The position numbers and the translations under genes were made by a program. A stretch of 64,000 bases of DNA, taken from the NCBI RefSeq assembly GCF_002157835.1, contig NZ_CP020811.1, positions 1-64,000 on the forward strand. Direction: 5' to 3'. Below the pieces are notes generated by a model. It was given only the letters and a program-made list of their open reading frames with translations. It did no database searches and was not told the origin of the DNA. This document shows, one piece after another, positions 50,756 to 59,725 of this stretch; within the stretch, counting starts at the first letter, position 1; each line of letters opens with the position of its first letter. This DNA is from Mycobacterium dioxanotrophicus (lineage in GTDB: Bacteria > Actinomycetota > Actinomycetes > Mycobacteriales > Mycobacteriaceae).

Positions 50756-51130
50756 ATGAGCACCAACAGCATCACCATTTCCGGAAACGTCACCGCCGAC
50801 CCCGAGCTGCGCTTCACCCCCGGCGGTAAGGCAGTCGCCCACTTCACTGTCGCCGACACTCCCCGCTACCAGGACGATTCCGGCGCGTGGCGCGACGGGG
50901 AAACCCTCTACCAGCGCGTCGAGGTCTGGGGCGACATGGCCGAGAACGTCGCCGAATCCCTGACCAAAGGTGCTGCCGTCATCGTCACCGGCCGCGTGAT
51001 GGCCAAGAGCTACAAGGACCGAGAGACCGGCGAGAAGAAGCCCTACACCGAAATCCGTGCCGACGAGATCGGCGCATCGCTGCGCTACGCCACGGCCAAG
51101 CTCACCCGAGTCAACCGCCGCGACAAGTGA
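50756..51130 (+). CDS. ssb: Single-stranded DNA-binding protein (short, plasmid type)
   Basis: OB-fold SSB of 124 aa: SGNVTADPELRFTPGGKAVAHF at the start, VEVWGDMAENVAESLTKG in the middle, then VIVTGRVMAKSY. It ends at VNRRDK without the Gly-rich linker and acidic DDDIPF-like tip that chromosomal SSBs use to recruit partners. ATG at 50756 with AGGGG upstream. It probably protects single strands during transfer or replication. Confidence 0.88.
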   Translation: MSTNSITISGNVTADPELRFTPGGKAVAHFTVADTPRYQDDSGAWRDGETLYQRVEVWGDMAENVAESLTKGAAVIVTGRVMAKSYKDRETGEKKPYTEIRADEIGASLRYATAKLTRVNRRDK

Positions 51131-51141
51131 CCAACGCTGGT

Positions 51142-51177
51142 GTGACGGGAGGCCAGGTCAACCACCCCTCCCGTCAC
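51142..51177. terminator. Hairpin after ssb
   Basis: GTGACGGGAGG / CCTCCCGTCAC, 11-bp perfect stem, 14-nt loop, without a T-run. It may be a terminator or RNA-stability element. Confidence 0.6.
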
Positions 51178-51230
51178 GCCAGTGACCAATCAGATACCAA
51201 AACATTTGACCCACGGGGGATTTCACCATC

Positions 51231-51722
51231 ATGACCACTCACGACATCGACACTGTTCTCGTCGAACCCGAACACATCAACGTAATGATCTGGGCAGGCC
51301 TGTGGATTAAGGCAGCCCAGTACAACGAGCCGTTGCAATGGCCAGTCCTCGATGAGCACGGCGAGCCCCTCTACCTCAACATGCTCGAGCAGCACACCGC
51401 CGACAGCGTCGGCCAGATGCTCCTGGACACCAACGCCGCCGCCGTCAACAGCGAACACGGCCGCAACAATGCCTACGTCTACAGCTACGCCGAACCCCAG
51501 TACTGCAATTGGCAGGTCATCGAGATTCTGCGCGCGATCGACTTCTACACCTTCCAGTGCGCCCAGCTCGAGAACTGGATCTACACCGAGGCCTATTTCC
51601 TGTGCTCGGTGCTTGCCAGCCGTCTCGTCCAGCAGATCCCCGGCTACCTCACCGCAGCACCGCACATCACCGCCACGACCCAGCCCGCCATGGCCCAGCA
51701 GTGGCGCGACCAAAGCCGTTGA
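51231..51722 (+). CDS. Hypothetical protein between ssb and parB-like gene
   Basis: Protein of 163 aa, acidic at the start (MTTHDIDTVLVEPEHINVMIWAGLW) and rich in aromatic and Gln residues later (YVYSYAEPQYCNWQVIEIL, YTFQCAQLENWIYTEAYFL). Two Cys and no catalytic motif recognised. Codon use matches the neighbours and it is cotranscribed with ssb and the ParB-like gene, so it is a real plasmid-type gene of unknown role. Confidence 0.7.
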   Translation: MTTHDIDTVLVEPEHINVMIWAGLWIKAAQYNEPLQWPVLDEHGEPLYLNMLEQHTADSVGQMLLDTNAAAVNSEHGRNNAYVYSYAEPQYCNWQVIEILRAIDFYTFQCAQLENWIYTEAYFLCSVLASRLVQQIPGYLTAAPHITATTQPAMAQQWRDQSR

Positions 51723-51777
51723 CCCGCATAGCGGTAGACCAACCCCCCACCACCAACAACGAAAGGACAACCCAACC

Positions 51778-53349
51778 GTGAGCACCGCCAGGAACACCCA
51801 GCCCGAAGGCACACTCGAGTACCTCGATCCCAACACCGTCGACATCGGCAAGAACGTTCGAGACGACGCGGACGCCGGTCTGGTCGCCAGCATCAAGGAG
51901 CTGGGCATCCTCGTCCCGCTGACCGCCGTACGCAGTCCCGAAGGCACCATCACCATCCGTGAAGGCCAGCGCCGCACCCTGGCCGCACGCGAGGCTGGGC
52001 TGGCCACCATGCCGGTGTTCGTCCGCGACGACACCGCCACAGACGACAAAACCCGCACCCAGAACCGTGTCGTTGAGCAGATCACCACCAACAAGGAACG
52101 CAAGCCCCTCAAAAGCAGCCAGGAGGCCAAGGCCATCCAGGAGCTGCTGGACACCGGTATGACCCCGACCAAGGTTGCCAAAGCCCTCACGATGCCCAAA
52201 CGCGACGTTGAGGCCGCCGCAGCCGCGGCCGGGTCCGCCGTCGCCCTCGAAGCGCTCGACACCACCCAGCTGACCATCGAGCAGGCCGCGACCCTGGTCG
52301 AGTTCGAGAACGATCCCGAAGCTGCCGCCGAACTCATGGGAGCGCGCAGCGCGGGCGATTTCGACCACAGAGTCAGCGCACTGCGCCAGAAGGCGGCGAC
52401 CGACGCCGCCCGCGCCGTAGCCGCAATCTCCTACCGGGACAAGGGACATACGATCCTGGACCAACGTCCATCCTGGTCCGATGATCTTGCCAGCAACCAG
52501 CTGCACCAGCTGTGCGATCTCGACGGAAACCGTGCCGAGGCCAGCCACGCTATCGCCCGCCCGGAACTGTTCGCCGTGTGGCTCGATGAGGTCGAGGTGT
52601 ACGTCGACAGCCGCACCGGCGAGATCGTCGACGAGCAGAAAATCGACTGGGACGTCGACGCCGAGGACCACGACACCGCCGCCACAGAGGGATACATTCA
52701 CCCCCGCTACATCGAGGATGGCACCGGTTTCGAACCCATCTACTACTGCACCGACCCCAACGCGGCGGGATTGATGACTTGGGCAGAGAGGGCACGACGC
52801 AAAGGGGGACAGGCCCCTCACGGCGAGCAGGACGCCGCCGCCCGCGAGGAAGCCGCCAAGCGGGAAAAGCGCAAGGTGGTCAAGCTCAACAAGCTCGGCC
52901 TGGCCGCCGAGGAAGTCCGGCGCGCGTGGGTCAAGGACAAGCTGCTCACCCGCAAAACCCCGCCCAAAGGTGCTGCGTTGTTCATCGCCGGTCAGCTCAC
53001 CGCCCACCAACATCTACTGACCTCCAACGGCACCGGTCAGCTCACCCGCGAGCTGCTCGGCCTGGCCGAGCACGCGCCGATTCACGACAGCGTGACCGAA
53101 CTGCCGCCCACCGGCGACGGACGAGCCACCGTGATCCTGCTGGGCCTGGTTCTCGCGGCCCTGGAATCCAACACCCCCAAGGACGCCTGGAGGACCAGAG
53201 GCACCTACAGCAAGAACTACCTGACCTTCCTCGCCGACAACGACTACGAGCTTTCCGATGTCGAGAAGGTCGTCACAGGCGCGATGAAAGCCGACACCCT
53301 CTACGACAAGATCGTCAGCGACACAACGACAGTCGACAAAGTCGCGTAG
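51778..53349 (+). CDS. ParB/Srx-fold protein, large plasmid type
   Basis: Protein of 523 aa. The N-terminal ParB domain has LVASIKELGILVPLTAV and the nucleotide-binding IREGQRRTLAARE motif, then an HTH-like region (TGMTPTKVAKALTMPKRDVEAA). The long C-terminal part is specific to actinobacterial plasmids (HPRYIEDGTGFEPIYYC, EVRRAWVKDKLLTRKTPP). GTG at 51778 with GAAAGGA upstream. No parA is adjacent, so a partition role is uncertain; a replication-control or nuclease role is possible. Confidence 0.8.
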   Translation: MSTARNTQPEGTLEYLDPNTVDIGKNVRDDADAGLVASIKELGILVPLTAVRSPEGTITIREGQRRTLAAREAGLATMPVFVRDDTATDDKTRTQNRVVEQITTNKERKPLKSSQEAKAIQELLDTGMTPTKVAKALTMPKRDVEAAAAAAGSAVALEALDTTQLTIEQAATLVEFENDPEAAAELMGARSAGDFDHRVSALRQKAATDAARAVAAISYRDKGHTILDQRPSWSDDLASNQLHQLCDLDGNRAEASHAIARPELFAVWLDEVEVYVDSRTGEIVDEQKIDWDVDAEDHDTAATEGYIHPRYIEDGTGFEPIYYCTDPNAAGLMTWAERARRKGGQAPHGEQDAAAREEAAKREKRKVVKLNKLGLAAEEVRRAWVKDKLLTRKTPPKGAALFIAGQLTAHQHLLTSNGTGQLTRELLGLAEHAPIHDSVTELPPTGDGRATVILLGLVLAALESNTPKDAWRTRGTYSKNYLTFLADNDYELSDVEKVVTGAMKADTLYDKIVSDTTTVDKVA

Positions 53350-53361
53350 CCCGATGAAAGA

Positions 53362-53398
53362 TTCTGGTCCCCGGCGCAAGCCTCGCCGGGGACCAGAA
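53362..53398. terminator. Strong hairpin after the ParB-like gene
   Basis: TTCTGGTCCCCGGCG, 7-nt loop, then its exact reverse complement: a perfect 15-bp stem 12 bp after the stop codon. No T-run, as is usual for high-GC actinobacteria. Confidence 0.75.
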
Positions 53399-53482
53399 CC
53401 AATGAGACATGCCACGAACCCAACAACCGCAACGGGTTAGGCGAGCAGCGGCACCGCCGCCGCGCCCGCTAGGCTTCCGTGC

Positions 53483-54160
53483 ATGTCAGATGTCATGGAC
53501 TGGGACGCCGCCTACCAGGGTCACATCTTCTCAGGACCGCCCCCATGGAATATCGGCACGCCCCAACCTGCCATCGCAAGCCTCATCGCCGCTGGGCAGG
53601 TCCACGCACCGGTCCTCGACGCTGGCTGTGGCATCGGCGATTTGACCCTGGCTCTCGCGGAAGCGGGCTATACCACCACCGGCGTCGACATCTCCACCGC
53701 AGCGATCGACCACGCCACCGAGCGGGCCGCCGAGCGTGGCCTTGCCGTCCACTTCATTCAAGGCGATGCCCGCAACATCGCCGAACTCGGCCTGGCCGAA
53801 CCACAATTCAACACCATTATCGACTGCACGCTGTTCCACTCGCTACCGATCGATGCACGCGACGACTACCTGCGCGGCATCCACGCGGCCACAAACCCTG
53901 GCGGCCGCCTCTACCTACTCGTATTCACCACCGACGCACTACCGGCCGATTCGCCATGCCCGGTGCCAAACCTGGTGACGGACGCCGAGATCCGCGCCGC
54001 CGTCGCGAAGTACTGGACCATCGACGCTGTTGACCCTTCCCACGTCGCGGTGCGGCTTCCCGATATTCCAGGCCTTCCCGCCCACAGCTTCCGCACGGAC
54101 GAAAACGGTCTCACCTATCTGCCCGCGCTGCTCGTCACTGCCCACAAGACCGCCGCCTGA
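53483..54160 (+). CDS. Class I SAM-dependent methyltransferase
   Basis: Protein of 225 aa. It starts MDWDAAYQGHIFSGPPPWN, similar to thiopurine/small-molecule methyltransferases, with SAM motif I VLDAGCGIGDLTLAL, acidic motif II GVDIS and motif GDARNIAEL. The late NPGGRLYLLVFT strand is typical. Substrate unknown; tellurite- or thiol-detoxifying relatives have this layout. ATG at 53483, separated from the ParB-like gene by the hairpin. Confidence 0.8.
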   Translation: MSDVMDWDAAYQGHIFSGPPPWNIGTPQPAIASLIAAGQVHAPVLDAGCGIGDLTLALAEAGYTTTGVDISTAAIDHATERAAERGLAVHFIQGDARNIAELGLAEPQFNTIIDCTLFHSLPIDARDDYLRGIHAATNPGGRLYLLVFTTDALPADSPCPVPNLVTDAEIRAAVAKYWTIDAVDPSHVAVRLPDIPGLPAHSFRTDENGLTYLPALLVTAHKTAA

Positions 54161-54177
54161 AGCCAACTATCAGTGGC

Positions 54178-54702
54178 TTATCTGGGCAGCCTTGTGGGTC
54201 GCGGGCGCGCTTCAAACCACGGGTTTACCTGCCGTTCCAGCACGAGCGCCGTGATTGGCCCTTCGGCGCGGGATTCGGCGATGGCCGCTCGCACATGGGC
54301 GAGCTCGGTTTCGATGACCGAACGGTCGGTGGAGAAGGACAGCCCCCAGGGGATGTGCTGGCCGCCAACGCTGTAACCCACGGTGTACTCAAAGCCCGAG
54401 GTCGCTGACACGTGTTTGGTGACGCCGGCCGGCCTCCAGGGCAGGACTCTGCGTTCGATGAGAATGGCGCCGGTGACGGGCGACTCAGCGAGGTCGGATT
54501 CGGCGACGCTGCGATGCAGCGCGACGATGCTCTCGGGCAGTGGCTGGCAGTCGTGCCCCACGCGGATCCCAACGGCGAACACCAGCAAGGGGAATGGGAC
54601 CGATGTGGGAGTTCCGGGATGCATCAGTGACCTTTCCGTTGCCCGTTGGTTGTCTATTGCTCGTTGTCGTGCGTAGTCATAGGCGGGGGCGATATCGAGC
54701 AT
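54178..54702 (-). CDS. Hypothetical protein
   Basis: Protein of 174 aa starting MLDIAPAYDYARQRAI. The central FPLLVFAVGIRVGHDCQPL and ITALVLERQVNPWFEARP look like one mixed alpha/beta domain. No motif recognised. It overlaps the upstream gene by 26 bp on the same strand, so they form an operon. Confidence 0.6.
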   Translation of the reverse strand: MLDIAPAYDYARQRAIDNQRATERSLMHPGTPTSVPFPLLVFAVGIRVGHDCQPLPESIVALHRSVAESDLAESPVTGAILIERRVLPWRPAGVTKHVSATSGFEYTVGYSVGGQHIPWGLSFSTDRSVIETELAHVRAAIAESRAEGPITALVLERQVNPWFEARPRPTRLPR

Positions 54703-55078
54703 GGGCGACGGCCGGCGCAGAGCCGATGGCCTGGCCGATTTGCATCCAGGTCGCACCGGCCTCCAGGGCTGCTGCTACCGCGTCGACATCGGGGGTGCGG
54801 ATGCGCTGCCCACGGCGCTCGACCAGTGCCGTGGAGATGAGGGAGAGCACGTCAAGCGACCATTCGAGTCGGTACGCCGACAGGGCCCCCCAGCGGGGGT
54901 CCGTTGCGTCGGCGGCGAGCAGGACCGCAGTGATGTCGTCGGCGGCGTCTGGCGGAGTCATACCGGCAGCGGTGAACCGGTCCATGATGCGGGTACTGAC
55001 GATTCGTTGTGCTGCATAGAGGGCGGCACGGCGGACTTGGTGTTCGTCACTACAAGACGTCCCGTCTTCCATATCCAC
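54677..55078 (-). CDS. Hypothetical protein with C-terminal HTH-like segment
   Basis: Protein of 133 aa (GTG 55078) or 131 (ATG 55072). Mostly helical (RIVSTRIMDRFTAAGMTPP, SAYRLEWSLDVLSLISTAL). It ends in AAALEAGATWMQIGQAIGSA, which has the spacing of the first helices of an HTH. Possibly a small regulator of the downstream overlapping gene. Confidence 0.55.
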   Translation of the reverse strand: MDMEDGTSCSDEHQVRRAALYAAQRIVSTRIMDRFTAAGMTPPDAADDITAVLLAADATDPRWGALSAYRLEWSLDVLSLISTALVERRGQRIRTPDVDAVAAALEAGATWMQIGQAIGSAPAVAHARYRPRL

Positions 55079-55510
55079 AGAGGCTAAGTGTCATCAACAA
55101 GCATTACATCATCTACTACAAGACAATGCATACTGCTATTCAGTACGTCGAGCTGATTGGGCCACCGATCAGGCGAGCAGCCCTATCTGCATCGGGCAGG
55201 CTGGTTTGTATGACGACGATTGTGGCTCCCGCTGGGGCGAGGCCCTGCGCAGGTCGCCTCTCACCCAATGGATCAGGGGTCATGAAGACGCCTTTGCCAA
55301 AACCTCGCGTTCACGCAGGACCTCGCGACTCCATTATCAGCGTCTCGTTTTCCGCCTGAACCGTGCGATACGACGACACGCCGGGGTCGATCTAGCTGGG
55401 ATTAGACCCTCTCAAGTGAGGGGCGTTTGTCTAGGCCCGAGCCTGCAACCAATATTGATGGCCCCAACGCCCGTCGGATGGCTGTTCATTCGCCATGTCT
55501 GCTGTTACGG
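55079..55510. other. Gene-poor interval
   Basis: Divergent/promoter space upstream of the 54677 gene. A short TTG-initiated frame at 55206 is not convincing. A small hairpin CCCTC / GAGGG lies near 55408. Confidence 0.4.
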
Positions 55511-56005
55511 CTAGTGGGCTCTGGCGATCGCTTTCCAGCTGCGATTCTCGGCGTGGTGAGAGCGAATGAGACTTGGAAGCCTATGCCTGCCAACGACATT
55601 CGCGACTGCGATTTCGATCGCGTCGAGTTCTTCGGAGGGGGCGCAATTCTCGACGGCATTGTCGAACTCGTCGGTCGATAGTGCTGCGAGTTTCGCCAGA
55701 CCGGCGGCGTCCTGCGGCGCGGCGAGCGGCGCAGCCCAGGGCGGCGTGCGCAGAACCGTTTGGGTGTACCAGTCATAGACCGCGTCGAGCATGGCCACCG
55801 CAGTCTGCTCGTGCCGCTGCACCGGGTCGAGCGCACTGTCACCGCCAAGCGGATACAGCTCGGCGGCGGAAAGCCGACGAAGATCCTCAGCGAGGCAGTG
55901 GGCAAAGACCGCTTCCTCCTGCTGGCGTCGTACTTGGCACCACTGAATGATCTCGGTCACTGGGGCGTCCGGCCCTGGTGTTGTGTTGTGTTCCGCTTCA
56001 GCCAT
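55511..56005 (-). CDS. Hypothetical protein with helical body
   Basis: Protein of 164 aa (MAEAEHNTTPGPDAPVTEI). Helices carry WCQVRRQQEEAVFAHCLAEDL and AVAMLDAVYDWYTQTVL. The C-terminal IAVANVVGRHRLPSLIRSH with ENRSWKAIARAH may be HTH-like. ATG at 56005 with GGAGG seven bases upstream. Similar in flavour to the 54677 product (both end in a possible HTH), but no family recognised. Confidence 0.6.
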   Translation of the reverse strand: MAEAEHNTTPGPDAPVTEIIQWCQVRRQQEEAVFAHCLAEDLRRLSAAELYPLGGDSALDPVQRHEQTAVAMLDAVYDWYTQTVLRTPPWAAPLAAPQDAAGLAKLAALSTDEFDNAVENCAPSEELDAIEIAVANVVGRHRLPSLIRSHHAENRSWKAIARAH

Positions 56006-56123
56006 CGCCGACCCTCCTCTAATGCCCAACAGGGTAACCACCCCGGCACCAAACCGCGTCGTACGCAACGGAATGGAAAGGGGCCGCACAACTACCCACT
56101 CGATGTGAGTGCGGTGCCCGTGC

Positions 56124-58280
56124 CTACCAGGGTCCCCCCGAGAGCGGGTGCGCGGCTGCCGTGGTGCGGCGCACCCTGCTGATACTGCGGCGGCTCGGCA
56201 ACGATGCCGCCGGCGCCACGGTGAGTCGGAGGACCAGTGCGACACATTCATCCGCTTCGAGCGTCACCAGAGCGCCGAATTCTCTTTGTAGTTGGGCTAG
56301 CTGGGCAGCGAACGGTTCGGAGAGCTCCTCGAGTTCGGCTGCCGTGTGCGCGTAGAGGAAGACGGGGGACACGGGCTGCACCGCAAGGCCTTGCTGTTGA
56401 GCGTGGATCCACACCGCTTCGACTGCTGACCCGCCGGTGACGTAATCACGGAGAGTGTTTCCCGAAACCGTGATGATCGCCAGCGCCGAGCTCGCGAGAA
56501 CTCGGTCGCGCATATCGTCGCCAAGCGCGGACCCGGCGTCCCATTCGGCGAGGTGGGCCATGACGTCGGGCCGGCGAAGGACATCGAGGACGGCCATCTC
56601 GCCGGCATCGAATTCGAGGCTGCGCACGTCGATGCCGGTGTCGGGGTCGGGGTCGCCGGGCCAGCGCAATTCAGCGATCATCTCTCGGTGCAGGTGCGGT
56701 GTCAGGAACCGCACGCGGTCGGACGCGGCGAGGATGGTGGCGGCCTGGGCGATGTCCTCGCGCTGGGTGAGGAGCCGTAGACCTGCGCCGAGCTGCTCGG
56801 CGGCACCAGTGAGTCCGACGATGATGTCGTGGTCGAGGGGTGCGGGTGTTCCGTGGTGTCGGTTGGATTCACGGTTGATCATGGGCTGGTAGAGGTCGGC
56901 CAGCGTTGGATCGGTGCCGTCGTCGCTGAGGTGCATGGTGGCCTGTAGCGGCGTCGTCTCCACCGTGTCGGTGACCGTGATCGGCCCCAGCACGTGGTGC
57001 GCTGCCGCGGCGATCTGGACGTTCAGCAGCGCCGCTCCCAGTGCCACCGCGCTCGCGCGGAACCGTAGGTCCATTGTGGACGTGTGTGCTGGCTCGATGC
57101 TGACAGTGATCGACTCAGCGGTGACATCGATTTCCCAGGGCTGCATGTTGCCGCCCGACGGCGCGCGCATGGCCGCGGACGCGAGACTGTCCAGTAGGCC
57201 ACGCCCGAGACTCTGTGGGGTGTCACCGTTGTCGCGGGGGGTCTCATGGTGGCTTCCCATATCAGGCTCGCGGATCTGATTGAGGGCCCAGCCGATATCG
57301 ATTCGACTGCGCCCAGACCGAAGCTCTTCGCCCAGACCGATTCTGCGGACGGCCTCGGCGATGGCGGATGCTCCGATAATCACGTCCGAAGCCAGCTGTG
57401 GCCATGTCGACAGCGACCTGTCGATCTCGACCAGGGACGCGGCGGTGCGGGGGGAGAGCCGTTCGGCTTCCAGATGTCGCAAGACGTGGGGAACTTTGTC
57501 ACGACTGCTCATCCCCGGCAGAAGTCCCAAGTCCAGTTCGCCCAGCAGCCCGTGCAAAATGGGTCGCTCGGGTTGTAGATCGAAACGTTCGACATCGACG
57601 ATCCCCCGATCACTGGTGGCCATGAGCACCGGGATGCGTCGATCGCGGGCGGCGATGCGCAGGAAGGCTTTTGCGTCAAGCGAGTCGCATTCCTCGATGA
57701 CGATGTCGAGACCGTTGACGAACTCGTCGAGTGTTTCGGCAGTGAGGCCCGTGTCGAGTACCTCCACCGGCAAGTAGGGGTCGATCTCGGCGATTCGGCG
57801 GGCGGCCACGACGGCCTTGTTGAGTCCGAGGTCAAAGACCGTCGCCGGTACCCGATTGAGGTTGGACAGTTCGAGCTCGTCGAAATCGGCCAGACGCAGG
57901 CGTCCGCACAGGCCTTGGGCGGCCAGGGTATGAGCAATGATGTGGCCGACGCTGAGGCCGGCGACGCCGATCGACAGTGCGCCGAGCTGCGCTTGTTCTT
58001 CGCTGGTGATGTTGTTGCGGTTGCGGTCCAGTCGCAACGCACGGAAGCCCCGAGGGCCGAGCATCGCGACGACAGCGTGCCGCCACGGGTAGTAAACCCA
58101 CCGGCGGCCCTCCGCGAGTAGCTCTGGAGCAGGTTGCGGGCGAAGGGTGCGCAGGCTTTCCCGCTGAGCCTCGTAGCTATCGAGAAACTCGATGTCAGGG
58201 CCCGCGCGCAGCTGGTTAAGCACGACCTTGTCGTCACGCTGTGTGGGGTCGAGAACGTGTGCGCTGTAGGCGGTCTGCAT
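56124..58280 (-). CDS. ThiF/E1-like and nitroreductase-like fusion (Rv1355c type)
   Basis: Protein of 718 aa, close in length to M. tuberculosis Rv1355c. The N-terminal half is an E1/ThiF domain: ALSIGVAGLSVGHIIAHTLA in place of GxGxxG, LADFDELELSNLNR (the acidic and Arg ATP-binding positions) and DIVIEECDSLDAK. The C-terminal half starts near residue 375 with AAMRAPSGGNMQPWEI, a nitroreductase/FMN-type signature, and continues to a degenerate second half. No CxxC zinc pairs are visible. ATG at 58280, AAGGGA five bases upstream. Divergent from the P450 gene across 77 bp. Confidence 0.8.
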   Translation of the reverse strand: MQTAYSAHVLDPTQRDDKVVLNQLRAGPDIEFLDSYEAQRESLRTLRPQPAPELLAEGRRWVYYPWRHAVVAMLGPRGFRALRLDRNRNNITSEEQAQLGALSIGVAGLSVGHIIAHTLAAQGLCGRLRLADFDELELSNLNRVPATVFDLGLNKAVVAARRIAEIDPYLPVEVLDTGLTAETLDEFVNGLDIVIEECDSLDAKAFLRIAARDRRIPVLMATSDRGIVDVERFDLQPERPILHGLLGELDLGLLPGMSSRDKVPHVLRHLEAERLSPRTAASLVEIDRSLSTWPQLASDVIIGASAIAEAVRRIGLGEELRSGRSRIDIGWALNQIREPDMGSHHETPRDNGDTPQSLGRGLLDSLASAAMRAPSGGNMQPWEIDVTAESITVSIEPAHTSTMDLRFRASAVALGAALLNVQIAAAAHHVLGPITVTDTVETTPLQATMHLSDDGTDPTLADLYQPMINRESNRHHGTPAPLDHDIIVGLTGAAEQLGAGLRLLTQREDIAQAATILAASDRVRFLTPHLHREMIAELRWPGDPDPDTGIDVRSLEFDAGEMAVLDVLRRPDVMAHLAEWDAGSALGDDMRDRVLASSALAIITVSGNTLRDYVTGGSAVEAVWIHAQQQGLAVQPVSPVFLYAHTAAELEELSEPFAAQLAQLQREFGALVTLEADECVALVLRLTVAPAASLPSRRSISRVRRTTAAAHPLSGGPW

Positions 58281-58357
58281 GCTTTCCCTTCGCCGATTCG
58301 GCGATGCGGCGCCGAAAGTCCCAGTCGTTAGACTATGTCCGACTTGGGAGGTGTGTC

Positions 58358-59725
58358 GTGGTCGAGACGACGCGTGAGCAAACGGTTGCGGATCTGCCGC
58401 TGGCACCGATCAATCCGTTGCCGTACAAGCAAAAACGCGAGGCTTTGCGGAACTTCCACACCGGGACGGACATTTTGCGCGATGCTGGTGGGCCGGTCAC
58501 GCGATTTAGTCTCGGTCCGAGGTGGCTGATGCCACCTATCGTTCTGGCTACCTCACCTCAAGGTATTCGCGACATCGTGAGTGTGCGCGACGGCTCGATC
58601 GACAAGACAAGCGCGGTGGGACGAGAGCTGCGCCGCATGCTCGGCGGCAACTTATTCGTGTTGCCGCATCAGGAATGGCTACCGCGTCGCCGGACCCTGC
58701 AACCCGTGTTCACCAAAAAGCGGGTGGACTCTTTCGGGGCCCACATGGCTGAGGCGACAGAGACGGTGGTGTCGACGTGGACCGATGGCGCGCAGATCAG
58801 CCTGGATGAGCAGGCGCGCACACTGACGATGCGCGCCCTGGGGCGTTCGGTTCTGGGCCTGGATCTCGATCAACGAGCCGATGCTGTGGCGGAACCGTTG
58901 AGGGAGGCGACGAGCTATGCGGTCCGGCGTGCGCTGAAACCAGTGCACGCGCCAGAGTGGTTACCGACGCCGGCGCGGCGGCGAGCACGCGAGGCGGCCG
59001 ACACCATTCGTCGGCTCGCTGCCGAGATCGTGCGTGAGTGTCGCGCCGATCCAGAACGCGATGCCCCGCTGGTGCAAGCACTGATCGCGGCGCGCGATCC
59101 CGATACCGGACAGCCATTGTCCGACGATGAGATTCGCGATGAGCTGGTGATTTTCCTCTTCGCCGGGCATGACACCACGGCCACGACGCTCACGTATGCG
59201 CTGTGGCAGCTAGGGCGCAATCCCGACATTCAGGATCGGGTGGCGCAGGAAGTTTCCGGTCTCGGAGATCGGTTACTGACTCCTGGGGATGTTGAGCAGC
59301 TCGGATACACAGTCCAGGTGCTGCGAGAAGCGCTGCGCCTTTGCCCGCCCGGGCCGACAGGCACGCGCATGGCGATTGAGGACGTAGAGGTCGCCGGTTA
59401 TCGCGTCGAAGCGGGAACCATGTTGGTGTTCGGGCGTATGTCGGTTCAGCGGGACCCGGCGCTGTGGGAGGACCCACTGCGGTTTGATCCCGAGCGATTC
59501 CGCCCAGAGGCCATGAAGGGCCGAGATCGTTGGCAGTACGTGCCTTTCGGCGGCGGACCACGATCGTGTATCGGTGATCACTTCGCCATGCTGGAGGCCA
59601 CGTTGGCGCTGGGCACGATCATCCGGCATGTGCGGTTGACGTCACTGGAGGACGATTTCCCGCTCGCCGTGCCGTTCACGATGGTCCCAGGAGGTCCGAT
59701 CCCGGCGCGGGTCGCAATGCGTTAG
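58358..59725 (+). CDS. Cytochrome P450
   Basis: Protein of 455 aa. The oxygen-binding I-helix is FAGHDTTATTLTYALW, the ExxR motif lies in LREALRLCP, and the heme-binding loop is FGGGPRSCIGDHFAM with the axial Cys. It resembles class of P450s with fatty-acid or terpenoid substrates; substrate not inferable. GTG at 58358 with GGGAGG before it. The stop overlaps the stop of the convergent tetR by 4 bp. No ferredoxin gene is adjacent. Confidence 0.9.
   Translation: MVETTREQTVADLPLAPINPLPYKQKREALRNFHTGTDILRDAGGPVTRFSLGPRWLMPPIVLATSPQGIRDIVSVRDGSIDKTSAVGRELRRMLGGNLFVLPHQEWLPRRRTLQPVFTKKRVDSFGAHMAEATETVVSTWTDGAQISLDEQARTLTMRALGRSVLGLDLDQRADAVAEPLREATSYAVRRALKPVHAPEWLPTPARRRAREAADTIRRLAAEIVRECRADPERDAPLVQALIAARDPDTGQPLSDDEIRDELVIFLFAGHDTTATTLTYALWQLGRNPDIQDRVAQEVSGLGDRLLTPGDVEQLGYTVQVLREALRLCPPGPTGTRMAIEDVEVAGYRVEAGTMLVFGRMSVQRDPALWEDPLRFDPERFRPEAMKGRDRWQYVPFGGGPRSCIGDHFAMLEATLALGTIIRHVRLTSLEDDFPLAVPFTMVPGGPIPARVAMR

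Noticed and set aside
53362..53398. Riboswitch or small RNA
   Set aside because: A simple perfect hairpin directly after a stop codon is better explained as a terminator.
55206..55514. 102-codon plus-strand frame starting at TTG
   Set aside because: No ribosome site, poor start codon and an overlapping equally long alternative frame; it looks like chance in a GC-rich intergenic region.
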